A stretch of 64,000 bases of DNA from the NCBI GenBank assembly GCA_037043015.1, contig CM073323.1:2542001-2606000 (forward strand). The letters are read 5' to 3'. This stretch comes from Bryum argenteum. Taxonomy: Eukaryota > Streptophyta > Bryopsida > Bryales > Bryaceae. The translations under genes and the position numbers were made by a program. Shown here in pieces: positions 35,327 through 47,743 of this stretch (position 1 is the first letter of the stretch; every line of letters starts with the position of its first letter). The notes under the pieces are model-generated. The model ran no database searches. It saw nothing but the letters and a program-made list of their open reading frames with translations, and was not told the origin of the DNA.

Positions 35327-36650
35327 CACTAGTAGAGAAAACTGCGTCCGAATCAACGTCCAATTCGATAAGTTTCTGCTGATTCGGATTGTCCGAAATC
35401 AAGCCGACCGAATTGACTAAAATCGACGTAGCGATTGTTGATTTAGTTCATTTCCGCAGACCTTGAACACTTGGGCATCCACCGTGGCAGGTATAGTCAA
35501 TATGGTGACATGTCACACTCTTGGTGGCCCCGCAATGGACCGCAGTGGCTATCCCACGTGGCATGTGCAAAATTATTCTATTTTTGCAGTTAGCATTTAA
35601 CTTCAAGGTTTTTACTTGGGCACTTGGTGGACACTACCGTGAATATCGGAGGGGGATTTTGAAATTGAAATTGCTCTTGAGATAGGGACGTGTCTCTCTA
35701 TGAGGGATGCAGTTGTCAAAACTTTGATAAAATGCATATAATCTAAATTCAGCCCTAACCTCTTTCAAGCTTCTAATGTTAGGAAGTGAATTTTCATTCA
35801 TCTTTTTATAAAGTGCATGGATGTTAGGAAGTGAATTTTCATTCCTCTTTTAAATTTTGCATTTACTACTAGAAAAAATTCCACGTATACAAATATTAAT
35901 AAGAAATCAAAAATTCATTGCAACAATGAATGGATGAACTTCAGTATGGCATTAAATGTTTCTTCGGGTCATTGTCACATTTTCTATTTTGGTTGACCAT
36001 ATAACTTCAAGGTTTTATCTTTGGCACTTGGTGCTACGACCGTGAATCTCGGAGTGGGATTTTGAAGATGAAATTGCGAGCAAGTTTGGGATGAATGAAT
36101 CTTTCATCTTTTCATTAAGATATTTAAATATGCTATCGATAAAAAGAATTTCCACGTATACCAAAATTTACAAGAATTGCAAAATTCATTGCAGCAATGA
36201 ATGGATGAACTTCAATATGGCATTCAATCTTTCTTCAGGTCATTGTTACATTTTCTACGTCGGTTGACCCAATGCTGATGTTCATATGCACTATTTTGAC
36301 CCAATGCTGATGTTCGTATGCACTATTCTGAAGTCGCTTCTAGTAATCAGTCATGTAACCCTGCTCGGCTGCTCTTCTTCTTTTGAGATACCTGAATTCT
36401 GTCTTTTTCTTGCACTGGACTGCAGATCTTTCTACTGTCTAGTAGGTCTTCACTCCCCACAGACAGGTCCTACACCCGTAGGTGGTGCTTATTACTAACC
36501 CTAAAATTTGATTTATACATCATACACTCTGGAAGCAGTGCTAATTCTAATTATACTAGGAAGTACCTCATGGAATTCAAATGGTATTGCGTACTATGTA
36601 TGCTAACATGACACTGTAGTATCCCACATTCTTAAGAATTTGAACAAGTA
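35327..36650. repeat. Left subterminal region of CACTA B with direct repeats
   Basis: The first 130 bp hold several ATTCGG/CCGAAT copies in both orientations. A diverged direct repeat follows (about 35598-35998 and 36002-36270), both parts starting TAACTTCAAGGTTTT and ending at GGTTGACC. A short tandem duplication around CCAATGCTGATGTTC lies at 36268-36332. No coding sequence is seen. Confidence 0.5.
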
Positions 36651-36908
36651 GATTACAGTCTCACAGCCTCTCCATGCTCTAAGCTAGGCATGGTGCTCAC
36701 CTTTTTGTGTGTATCTCTATCGTTCCTGATGTATCTACTGTTGAGCTCCGCAACACATCGGCCTACTCCTCCCTGCGTGTGCCAAACGTCATCAACTAGG
36801 AATACAAGCCGCCGGGAATATAAGTCCTCTATGGTATGAACCAACTACATCATAGAGCACTACAAGCAGCCGTCAATACCATAATTAGGGCGTCTGTGAT
36901 GTACATCA

Positions 36909-39900
36909 CTAAGAAGGACACAAATGAAGCCGAAGCCGGAACAATTTCGCAATTTTGTGGAAAATGGAGAATCGACTAACCTGTAGTTCTGTCGGCATGA
37001 CACTGTGAACCTCCGCGTACCTTGATACTAAATGCTTTAAGTACTGATCTTGAGGATTCTGCCAACATTTTCTGCTCTTACCAGGCATCAAAGAAGAATG
37101 TACTGAACTTTGAATTTAAGTAGGGCTTCTAGAGACCTAATCTCACCTTTCTCTTCCCAGTGATGGATGCACGTCTGCAGCCACGTTCCGCGTCCAGTAC
37201 GTCATCTACATCCTGCACGAAGGGCAATTACATACTCAAGTTTAAATTTTACGCATCACATACACATGTTCACCTCAGCGGCCTCTGCTCCGTTCCATTG
37301 TTTGAAACATGTCTCCACCATTGACGACTTCCCAGCAAAGGTTTGTGAACTCACCTTGTCTTTAGGCACATGACGATGTGCTACATGAACTCTCTCCTGT
37401 GCACCTCTATTCCTGCGGGCCATCGTGGCTTCCTTGAAGGCTTTCAACTCTGCGAGTTCTTTCTACATTGAGGCAACATATTCAGGATCGAACATGTTCT
37501 GCTCCGTAGCCGGCGTCAGTGAAGTCCCTGGAGTCGCACAACGAGCACTGGAAGCTGCCATGTGATCCGTGCAGTCCTCTTGACCGTTGTAATCAGAGAG
37601 CTCTTCATCCCCTACGGAGTCTTGTAGAGCTTTAACGAGGCCTTGTTTTCCTTCCTCTTTAATTCTCTTATTTTTGCCGCCGTATCCTTTGTCTCGATGC
37701 ATTTCAGTGCCCACCTCGTCAGGGTCTGGATCCCTTCCCAATCGCTTCCTCAAATCTTCCGTCACACCAACTACTCCTTTCGGACCTGTTCTGCCAAGAG
37801 TAATTCTAGCAACATTTGCACGGCGGGCATTTTCTGATCGTAGTGCGTGGCTTGGGCTGGCCTCTAGCATGACTAGCTGGTGCCAATGGTCTTCGGTGAC
37901 CCCCACTAGCACATCCTCCCCTTTTGATATTTTTTGAAGTAGCCAGTTCCGTCGAACAGCAACGGCCCGTCCAGCAACGGCCCGTCCAGCTAGAGTCTGA
38001 ATGATGCTGTCGAGGGGCCGCCGGGTGTATTCTATGTTCAACTCTAACGCCTCCTTAAATGTTGCCATGTCTGCACTGTCTTGCATCTTAATGTTTGTAC
38101 ATGACGGGTCACGGGTCCAAATGCACTGCTGCAAGCTTCCGTATCTCCCCTCTCCAATGACGTACACCAGGCCCATACGGCACCCCTCCGGGGGTCACTG
38201 AAAGTATCCAAGGCTTCAAGCCCTTCCGCTCCCTCTGCGCGGTCATTCTGTCGGCATCTGCTTTCCTCTCCCTGCGGTCTTTGCGCTTTGCAGCCTCCGT
38301 CATTTCTTCTACACGAATTGGCTCCTGACCATGCAAATACAATTTGAAAAACTATAAATTCAAGCATCTTCGGTAGTACTATTGATTAACTCATTCCTGT
38401 CCACGCTAAATCATGGGGGGAGTATTCAGCACTTTACCGACTCGGTATCACTTGATGGAGGGTTACTGCTTCTCTCTGTCTTGTACTCCCTCTCTTGCAT
38501 CAAATGAGTCCTCTTCAAGTCGAGATCCCGATGAGTAGGAGAGCGGTACTTATCTCGGGGTGCGTGTGCACTTGTATGAGTTCTTCTTCCATACTCACGG
38601 TACGATGAATGTCTCCTATGTCGCCTTCGGCTGTCGCTGGAAGAGCTGCTGGAATATGATTGCTGAGAATCGCTACTGTAGTGGCGCCTATGCCTTGCAT
38701 CTTTGTGGACGCCCTTGCGATGGTGAATCTTGGGACTATAAGATCTCCCCTTCCGTTGTGTAGAAGGGCTGCGTTCACGCTTCTCTCTTCCACGCACCCG
38801 TCACTGCAGAGTTTAAGATTAGAAGCAAAGTTCTGAATCAGAATTTCAGATATTTAAGACATAGGCTCAAATAAAATGAATCATGTGAATGTACAGTAAG
38901 TTTGAATTCACTAGGTTGAACGCTACGTCATCCATGCTTACCTGACGGTACTCTAGTTCAGAAGTATCGGACTCACTTCTGCTACAGCTCCTCCTTCGAT
39001 GACGAAGCTTGTCGTTCCTCTTTCCGTGGACACAACCTGCAAAGTTCTTGGCTTCTGAGGCACATTTCTTGCCTTTGCTGTCTTGTAGTCTTGAGGTGTA
39101 ACGATTCATCTCTCCTTGGGGGGATAACTCGGTAATTCCCTCTGTGTCGTGCATGACATTGTCAAGTGACGGATGGTTGGGCTGAGCTTGCCCCTCCTCC
39201 AAAGACGGAACTGGAGTTCGTGCAGTTGTTTCCTGTACTTGACAGTCCCCTGCATTCTCTAACAGGGGATTCACATGTATGAAATCTGTGTCTCATTGGA
39301 TAAGAATTGGATAAGAATGGCGATTTTCAGCAGACTGAATTCAGCGATGGCTCTGTTCAGAGTGGCTACGTCGATCACAAGCAAGTTCTAGAAGACTCAG
39401 TCTTCTACATCAGCATCGAAGAAAATCATCATTTTCTCAGTTGTTGTAGTCCGTTCTTAAACGTTGTTTGGGTTCAGTACGTTGGACAATATGCGGATGG
39501 AGATAGACAATCGAAACAATTCCAAGAGCCTCCAGGCCGGTTACTGCTATGGTTAAGATGTATTCTTCAATTGATAGACTCATTGATTGTTAAATTACAA
39601 GAAAATAAAAAAATAAAAATCCAAGACCGCAGCAATTTCGACACATTACAGGTTGACATGTAATCAGATTACTGGTGGAAATTTCTAGTGGTGCATTTGC
39701 TAGACAAAATGCAGATATAGTAAGTGTCTCAGAAAGTGCTGGGGAACTTTCCAGAATACATTGGCACCCGGCAACTCGGCAAGTCTGTAGGATTGATGTC
39801 GAATTGAAGTTGACTATCGGAGCTCCGCATCTGTTATGAACATGGTATGGTTCTTCACAACGTACCTATATATGCTACCTCAGTGACTTACTCCGCAAGT

Positions 39901-40566
39901 CACAGAAAACTCATACAATATCTTTGCTAACTTGTTCCACAAGTATCGATGAAACAATAGCGGCGATTAATAAACAATGGTAGTGACATACAGCTAACCT
40001 CTCCTGTCAGTTTGTCACTTATTAATCATTGTGGGTCCTCATCAGCAAGGAAACATTGTCTTACTTTCCACAATTTGATCAGTTTATATAGTTACAAATG
40101 AAAAACCAGTGGGGTTGAAACATGACATACCTGTCATTTCAGGTGGCAAACCTCTTCCTGAACTTCGGGTTGCTCTTTGATTAGTGGGAATCTCTCCTAT
40201 AGGGAGCGGGGTATCCCCACTATTAGATTCCACCACGGTCTCCTTCAACTGCATGGATTTGTTGTTCTTGATGGTACCAGTCGGGACAATCGGAGACTGT
40301 TTCATTCCTTTCGGCTTCGTTCCTGCAGGGTCTTCTACATGCTCTCTCTGGGAAAGCTCAGACGTTGATTTGCCGCTTCTCCCCCTTGCGCGTTGCCTCT
40401 TACTTGGATTTTTTTCTACCTCTTCAGGAACTGTATCAGGGCTCCCATTTGTATCCGGAGCAATTGCTGAGGATGGCCTAGGGGGCCCTTGCCTGTAATT
40501 CTGACGGGTCATCATTCTCTGGGTTCCCGTGCTCCACGGCAGAAACGATTCTTTGTCTTGCACCAT
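36909..40566 (-). pseudogene. CACTA Transposase_24-like (TNPA-type) gene, multi-exon, damaged
   Basis: Read right to left, proposed exons are about 40566-40131 (ATG at 40566, basic and Ser/Pro-rich), about 39274-38942, about 38803-38440 (a striking Arg/Ser-rich block), 38324-37355 and about 37207-37145, with GT-AG borders. The 38324-37355 exon has the family signature: GVTEDHWHQLV, ARRANVARI, then LGRDPDPDEVGTEMHRDKG, matching the conserved plant Transposase_24 region, followed by a coiled-coil-like KELAELKAFKEAT. Two lesions are visible: a 7-bp tandem duplication (38104-38117) that shifts frame, and an in-frame TAG (37463-37465) inside the coiled coil. A 15-bp tandem duplication near 37965-37995 adds a repeated GRAVA. 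CACTA TNPA-type proteins bind subterminal repeats; function here is inferred. The 5' and 3' exon limits are approximate. Confidence 0.55.
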
Positions 40567-41693
40567 ACCAACAATCGTGCCTGTCCTCCATGCAAAGAGA
40601 GTGAGCTAAACAGACGCCATGAAAGACTAAACGACTCCTACGAGGCAATCTGAATTCCGTATGAACATGTACATTCCTTATCCAACTACTACACGAACCA
40701 TTCAACGATCTCAATATGCAGTGCCCATCAAATGTAACCATTCTCTAGGAATTTGCAAACAGAAACGAAATTGAAGCAGAGGGTTTAGGGTGAAGTAGTG
40801 CGTTCTGCATGGACTCCCTGCTTTCTCAACGTGGATTACGTTGGGATCTGTAGCAAAAATGTAGACATTGCTAAGGACACCCACACAGAATAGTTTTTCC
40901 CTGCTAGTGATGATGAGGGAGATTTCTTCCCCTCCGCGACTTACCCATGTAAGTAAAATATATTGAGGCGTCGGCACTTTACCTGCAATCAAAGACTCCG
41001 GGGATGGAAGGCTGTTGGTGCAGACATGGATTCTTCAGAAAGGCACGCCAGTTCCTTTGATTGTACAGGCGGTTTTTGGATGAACTCGGCCCCCTCCTGT
41101 GTTTCAGAACTCCACAGCCAGCTCTCTCAGAAGAGTTCTTCGGAAAAATACACTTACTACATTGCAATGGTATCGGTCTATAGATAGAACGTCAAGAACT
41201 CACACTCCGAAAAAAGCGTCGACGCTCCAAGGCACATCGTAACACTACACACGAAAACCCTACAGAAACCTTCACAATACGACATGATCTATGAGGTCCC
41301 TCAAAAACCTACATGCAGGAACTCACACAATGCTTAGTTTTTCATCTGCATGACGACCATAAATGATACAGTGACATCTGGAACACACTGGAAATGTGGA
41401 TGTATAGCTACACTTCATCCACTTCATCCATGGCGCAAAACCCTAATCCATGCAACGGGAGGAATTTGCGGAGATTTGCATCGTTTATTCATTAATCTCT
41501 CAAAAAGGCCAGGCTTTTTATGCAATGGGGAGGAAGGCGCTTCCTGCAGAGAATGGTGTCTTCACAAGGACCAGATTTTTGCGGCTCCATACGCATACCT
41601 AATTCAGGAGTGTGGCGCGCCTTACAGTCATTTTAGTCCATACAGCACATGGAGGATACTCTATTTTGGTCGTGCAATATTGGGCGCTTTCTG
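40567..41693. other. CACTA B interior between the two genes, left part
   Basis: With the LTR element removed, this region joins 59980-60514 and separates the divergently oriented Transposase_24-like and tnp2 genes. It may hold a shared promoter or further 5' exons of either gene. Several open frames exist on both strands but none has a recognisable domain. Confidence 0.35.
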
Positions 41694-41698
41694 GTGGC
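41694..41698. repeat. Target-site duplication GTGGC, left copy (outer LTR element)
   Basis: GTGGC lies directly before the first LTR base and is repeated at 59975-59979 directly after the last one. A 5-bp duplication is standard for Ty3/gypsy integration. Confidence 0.85.
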
Positions 41699-43120
41699 TG
41701 TGAACCCTCGAGATGGTTCACTTCCGCGGGAAAAACCTTATCGCAAGGTTTTGACCAAATATACATATTATGTAGTGATTAAACATGCGTATTACCCATT
41801 TAGTCTAAAAACCCAACATATGTTAGTTGGGATTAGAGTGTTTTGGGATTCTTGTGTATTTGCTTTAGGTCTTGAATAATTGAAGTAGTTAATAATTCAT
41901 AGTTAGAATTGGGGGTGTTTAGGAGAGTTGGGTAAATTCCAATTTCTCTTATTTCCGTATTCGGTTATCCTAAGTTTTATGTATTTGTGAGGCTTGGTAT
42001 TTGACCTATTCAAATGCGGTGGTAGTGGATCTCCTTAGAGTCCCATCTTGCTAATCTGAGACATGTAGGAGTAGTAATTGGCGTGGTTTAGGTTAGGGAG
42101 TTAGGAGTGTGAAAAGGGGCTAGAAGAAAATTGGATGGATGGCAACTAACGGATGAAAAATCATCCTTGCGATGAATGAAGCTTTTAGAGGTTTCCATCA
42201 CCTATGTGCAGCGGTTAGAGGAGAGAGTCTAGGTGTGTGTGGGGAGAGAAAGAAGAAAGTTAGGAAAGAGGTGTAGGAAAAAATGTTCAATCTAGGTTTA
42301 GTTTGGTGATTGATTGTTGTTGGAATGTTGTTGTTGAAGATTTGAGAGATTTGGCGTGAGTTGTGAGTAGGTAGGAGGGCAGCGGTTGGAGAGTCGACTT
42401 TGAAGGACAAGATCTCACGATTTACGAAGAATTGGGAGGCGTGCCTTAGAGATCTGGAAGCGTCGTCGAGTCTCCTTTCCAACAAGACTAGGCGCGCTCT
42501 CATTGAAGCGAGGACGAGGGAGAAATCGCGATTCTACCAAGGAGACCCTGCGGCGACGGCAGAGTTGGAGGGCCACCTTTGAAGGACGAGATCTCACGAT
42601 TGATAAAGAATTGGGAGGCGTGCCTTAGAGATCCGGAAGCTTTGTCAAGTCTCCTTTCCAACGAAACCAAGCTCACCCTCATTGGAGAAAGGACGAGGGA
42701 GAAATCACTATTCTACCAAGGAGACCCTCTTGGTGACGACGACAGTGACTTTCGAGGAGGAGATGCTCCTCCTTCCTTGTTATATTTTTTTCCTTGTGTG
42801 TTTTTTTTTTATGCAATGTAGATTTGTAGTATCTTAGATCTTTAGACATAACATTATCTTGGAAATGGCAACTTAATTGCCCAAAAACATGTGTGGTTCT
42901 TTGTTTGATGTGGTGATGATTGTGGTGAGTTCATTCATGAATGGTGTTCTTTTCTTGATTGAATGAAATTGATTCTTGATTGATTGAATGAAATTGATTC
43001 TTGATTGATTGAATGAAATTGGAGTCCGTTCTTGGAAGGCTACTCTTACTTGGATTCTGTACCATCTCTCGGCCAACTTGTGGCCTTAAAACCGGGCAAC
43101 CGGGATTAGGGCTTTCAGCA
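41699..43120 (+). repeat. 5' LTR of the outer element
   Basis: It starts TGTGAACCCTCGAG and ends near GGGCTTTCAGCA, matching 58563-59974. The two LTRs differ by scattered substitutions and small indels (for example near 41730, 42050 and 43110), more than the LTRs of the inner element, so this insertion is older. Several short open frames with a KNWEACLRD-type peptide come from an internal LTR duplication (about 42400-42590 and 42580-42760). Confidence 0.85.
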
Positions 43121-43121
43121 T

Positions 43122-43143
43122 AATTGGTGCGTCTGTCTGTAGG
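43122..43143 (+). other. Putative primer-binding site of the outer element
   Basis: The sequence directly after the 5' LTR reads AATTGGTGCGTCTGTCTGTA, close to the ATTGGCGCCGTCTGTGGGAA type found behind many plant Ty3/gypsy LTRs. The match is imperfect and the tRNA is not assigned. Confidence 0.4.
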
Positions 43144-44333
43144 GAGGTGGATCTTTTCTTTCTTATTTTTGTTTGATTTTTGTCTTTTTATAGGTATTGA
43201 TTTGAAGGAAAAGGACAGAACTACTATAAATAGTAAAATTTGTGATTTCTAGGGATTGAGCTTAATTCTTTTTGGCCTTTTTTTCTTTTGGATGGATTGA
43301 TTGTGTTTGTGAGAATTGAAGCTTTGATTCTTCATTGGTTGGTTTCTTTGGGTTTTATTATGTTTGAATTGATTGAGTGGTTTGTTTGAGAATCTTTGCT
43401 TTGAATTAATCTTGAATTGGGCGTGAATTTTGATTGGTTGTTCAACTTGGAAATTTCTAATTGATCCTTGAAGTTTTAATTGAAAACATATGGGGCTTTG
43501 TCTTGTGGAATTGAATTAAGTTGAATTAGATTGATTTGAATTGAATTGGTCCCACTTTGTAAGTGGATGTTTTGTGGTTCTAACATTCTTGTGGCGCTTG
43601 TGTTGTGAAGGAAAGGAACTTGGAGAACTGCGAAGAACATTCTCTACTCCTTAAGTTTTGATTATCTTTTCTTTGATTTAATTTTCTTTTGATTTAAAAT
43701 TGTTTTGATTTAAAGGTCTTGGTTCATTGTCTATTCTTAATGGAGCTTTGATCTTTCATTGCATTTTGATTTAAGCTAAGTTGAGTGGATTGTGTAGGTG
43801 CGCTCTTGGGGCGGTTACTTATTTATAGTAATCTGTAGTTGAAAGAGAAGGAGTTCGTTTTTCATGTGTTGTTCAAATTGATCTTGGTTTTGAGTTATAT
43901 TAGTTAAGCTACTTTGCTTGGATAGGAGTTTTGGGTTGTTGTAAGTGTCTTTGGATTGATTGAATTGGTTTTGATTTAAATTTTGAAGTGGGCTTGTGAA
44001 GGGGGCGATTACTAAATATAGTAATCAGTAGAAGTTGGAAGAATTGGAGAAATGAACCATGGGTTTTATTAAAACCGGCCTTAAAACTTGAGTGGAGGTG
44101 CGGTTGTCTTGACATCAATTAACCGTGGGTTGTTTGTGTAGCCAAGAAGGAGGGCTTTTGTAAACCTTTGTTGTTCCTTTTTGTTGTTTTTTTTCGTGGG
44201 GGGGATTGTAAGCTTAGTGAGCCGGCTGATCCGGACACGAGGTGGGAGTGTTGGCCATTTGGCCAAGGCCCATCGGTGTTGTTGGGAACCGTTTATTGTT
44301 TTTTTGTGGTGGGAAGTTTTGGGTTGGCCTTGT
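43144..44333 (+). other. 5' leader of the outer element, left part
   Basis: T- and G-rich untranslated leader with no supported gene. It is interrupted at 44338/44339 by the inner element and resumes at 54995. Confidence 0.5.
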
Positions 44334-44338
44334 GTTAC

Positions 44339-45684
44339 TATGAGCAATTCAACCCGTAGGAAGAAAAGCCCTAGAGTTGGGCCGGTTGAGAGTGGAGACA
44401 CCTACCTAGCCCTTCCAAGCAATGGACTCTAAATCCTAACAAGCATTCACAAACACCATGCATCCACCATCACACGATCATCAAGACACGAGATGCAATA
44501 AACATCACAAGAAAACCAATGGGGGAAGAAGAAGTACAATTGGGGTCCAACCTCAGCTGGACCCTTGGCCACTAAAATGGCCGTATCTCCCTCGTCCTTG
44601 CTCTTCTTGAGGCAAGCTAGGAGTCTACAGAGAGCTAGCTTGATGATGTACTTGAATCCGGAAGCACGTCTCGTGGTTCTTCCTAAAACTTGAGTTATGC
44701 GGCCTCAAAGTCAGGCCTTCAATTTGCCCTCCACAGTAGACATGCTTTCACTTAATCGATCACCATTCCTCCGTCCATGATCCAAAAAGAGGAAGCCTAG
44801 GCTCTTTGGAAAGCTGGCTTCAAGGCGCTCCTCTCCTCCAAAGGGCTTGCTCAGATTTGTCTCCTACCGATAGAAATCGTTCTTCAAGTCAGCGCCGCCT
44901 CTTCTCGCCGTCCGCCGCAAGCCGGTGAAGTCCTCTTGGGAGATCCGCCATAGCTCCCCGTCGCTGCTCCTATGACCGCGCGCTTGGGCTCGTTGGAAAG
45001 CTGGCTTCAAGACGCTCCTTTCCTCCAAAGGGCTTGCTCAAACTCGTCTCCAGCCAAACGCTACACCTTCCCAAAGTTGGCAGATCCAGATCTTGGTCGG
45101 AAATCCACTCTCCTATCTTCTACCCTAACCTACCCACACTCACACCCACATCCAACAACTCCACACATTCTACTTGTGTGTTTTCTCCATCTTAGATCAC
45201 TAACTCCATTCTCCATAGCCACAACCTAGAAGCATCTCAAAAACCACACACATACACCAAAAAAAGAAGAGAGACAAAACTAGCAAACCCTAGCAAAAAG
45301 AGAGAGACAAGTAAAAAGAAATGAGAAAGAAAGAAAAGATAAAGGGGAGAGGGAAGCATGAGGGAGAAATCCTACTCCCTCACCTTCCTTCTTACCTTTC
45401 TACTTTCTAAATTGCCTATCTACCTCTAACTCTAATACTACCTCACATCAAATATTCTTCAATTCTAACAATTTAGTTATCCTCCCTAACATAAAATCAT
45501 GTAATTGTCACTAAATTGCCATACTCAATGCTTTTCTTAATTATTCTAATAACTTCCGAGCCTATTTCTATAAATTCAAATTTAATGCATTTAGCCTATA
45601 GGAACCACACAAACTACTATAATCAAATGTATTTTGTATCTAGATATTCAATAACTAATACGTGAGCCATTTGTATGGCTCACA
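44339..45684 (-). repeat. 3' LTR of the inner element
   Basis: On the plus strand it starts TATGAGCAATTC and ends ATGGCTCACA. It is nearly identical to 53647-54994. Both LTRs end in TA and not CA on the element's own sense strand, so that variant predates insertion. Confidence 0.85.
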
Positions 45685-45777
45685 GGTGTCGGCCATCTGC
45701 GGGGCATTCGTGAGAATGCAACGGGCCTAGAGTCTTGAAGCCTCGTAGGCAAGAGGCTCCCCATTGGGCAAGCACGG

Positions 45778-47022
45778 TCACACATGGTATGTCTTGCATC
45801 TCTCGCCATTCGTACGTGTGGGAAAATATGTCCCATCCAATGTTGCCAATTGAACTGTGTTGTTTGGATACACCTCCATAATCCAATATGGTCCCAACCA
45901 AATTGCATCAAGCTTGCTTGGAAATTCAAGCTTCTTACCATCTTGTAACATCACCATGGTCCCGGGGATCAAAGTTCGTTTCTTGTGGGACTTGTCAAAT
46001 GCGGCCTTCTTCCTCCGTTGAGCCGTCTCTATGTGTTGAGCACTAAATCTCCTTGTTTCATTTAAGCCTTCTAGCATGAGCACCCTATCGCGAATTGATT
46101 TTGAAACCGCCCATCTATCATTGAGGGCAATGCGTAATGAAGGAATTTCAATCTCAATTGGCAAGATGGCTTCCACGCCATAGACCAAAGCAAATGGAGT
46201 TTGCTTTGTGGTGACATTGAAGGTAGTACGATATGCCCACAACGCCGCATTAAGTTTAGCATCCCAATCTCTCTTGTTGTCACGTACGGTCTTTCTTAGA
46301 ATCCTTACAATGGTTTGGTTGACTCTTTCCGCTAAGCCATTGGTTTGTGGGTGATAGGGTGTGGTCTTCCTATGATCAATGCCATAAGCGTTAGTGAGTT
46401 CCTCAATAAGGTCATTGAGGAAATGAGTACCACGATCACTAATCAATATTTTGGGGACTCCAAAGCGAGTGAAAATATCTCAAACATAAACCTTGCCGTG
46501 GTCTTCTTGTGCATGGTCTTAATCGCTTTGCTTCTACCCATTTGGTCAAGTAATCCACCGCCAATAGAATGTATGCATTTTGACGTGGTGATGTAGGGTG
46601 AACCGGTCCAATATAATCTATGCCCCCTTTCTCAAATGGGAGCAAGGGTAAGGAAGGATGAAGTGGAAGTGCCATATGAAGATCATTCCTTGCATATCTT
46701 TGGCAAGCATCACATCGAGTGGCATGTCGATGTGCATCTGCAAATAAGGTGGGCCAAAAGTAACCGGTGCGAAGAATTTTAAGTGCGATAAGACGCCGGA
46801 AAAATGTCCTCCACAAGCGCCATCACGACATGCTTCAATGATTTTAGTAGCTTCGGGCTCACGCACACATCGACGAAGAACACCATCAATGCCTCGTCGG
46901 TACAACCGATTTGCAATGATTGCATAGTGCCGGCTATTCACTCTAATCTTCCTCCTCTCATTAGCGTCCAAGTCTTCGGGAAGCTTTTGAGTACTTAAGA
47001 ATCGGATATGTAAGTATCCCAT
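45778..47022 (-). pseudogene. Integrase region, inner element
   Basis: The HHCC zinc-binding part begins near 46840 (ACGGHFSG, CDACQRYAR). The catalytic core shows GIDYIGP with its Asp, ISDRGTHF with the second Asp, and GLAERVNQTI with the Glu. The C-terminal part (GPYWIMEVYPNNTVQL) has no chromodomain. Frame changes lie near 46760 and 46450. Confidence 0.82.
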
Positions 47023-47232
47023 GTAGGAACTACGGTGATGGAAAACAAATTAGCATCGGGAAGCTCATCATCAATCTCCACCATACCCAAAAGGATTCCG
47101 AAATTCTAGATAGATGATCCGCTTGTAAGTGTAGACGCCGGGTTTGTACTCCACCGTATAGTCAAGCTCTTCTAAGAAAGAACACCCATCGAGCCACCCG
47201 ACCACTAAGATCCGGTTTGTTGACCATGTATC

Positions 47233-47704
47233 TCAATGCCAAATGATCAACAAAAACACCACCGGATTCATGAGTAGGTAATGGCGGAACTTCTTTGCAC
47301 TAAAAACCATGGCTAAACATTCCCTATCCGTGGTGGAATAATTCCGCTCTGAAAGTGTCAATTGCCTACTAGCAAAAGCAATAGGGGCGGTCTTTGTTCT
47401 CGGGACCATGAGCTTGACACAATGTAGCTCCAACGGCCACTGCCGATGCATCACAATATACATGGAAGGGCTTCTCCCAATCCGGTGCAACAAGCAAAGC
47501 GAGAAAGGATGTCAACTTGGATTTGAGAGCATCAAACCCTTGACGTTCGGAGGTCCACACAAACTTAACATCCTTGCGTGTGAGATTGGTGAGTGGAATG
47601 GCCGCCGTGGCGTAATTTGGCATGATGTCTCTATACCACCCAAAATGTCCTAATGCTCGTTGAATTCCCTTAACCGTAGTTGGAGGCTCAAGATTGAGAA
47701 TCAC
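47233..47704 (-). pseudogene. RNase H region, inner element
   Basis: An RT-connection motif (ALGHFGWYRDIMPNYA) and FVWTSERQGFDALK are followed by FHVYCDASAVAVGATL, the first RNase H acidic motif. In another frame come IAFASRQLTLSERNYST and the TDRECLAMVF motif. The frame change is near 47400. Confidence 0.78.
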
Positions 47705-47743
47705 TTCTATCTTCTCGGGATCCGGCTCTTTCCCCCTTAGATA

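Noticed and set aside
39307..39663. Plus-strand 118-codon frame inside the Transposase_24-like gene
   Set aside because: It lies between exons of the minus-strand gene, lacks any domain, and has no splice or promoter support.
41649..42821. Several short open frames at 41.6-42.8 kb, repeated at 58.4-59.7 kb
   Set aside because: They lie in the LTRs of the outer element and derive from an internal LTR duplication.
44972..45229. Short frames with LGSLESWLQDAPFLQ-type peptide, also at 54234-54506
   Set aside because: They lie in the inner-element LTRs, in antisense orientation, and have no counterpart outside them.
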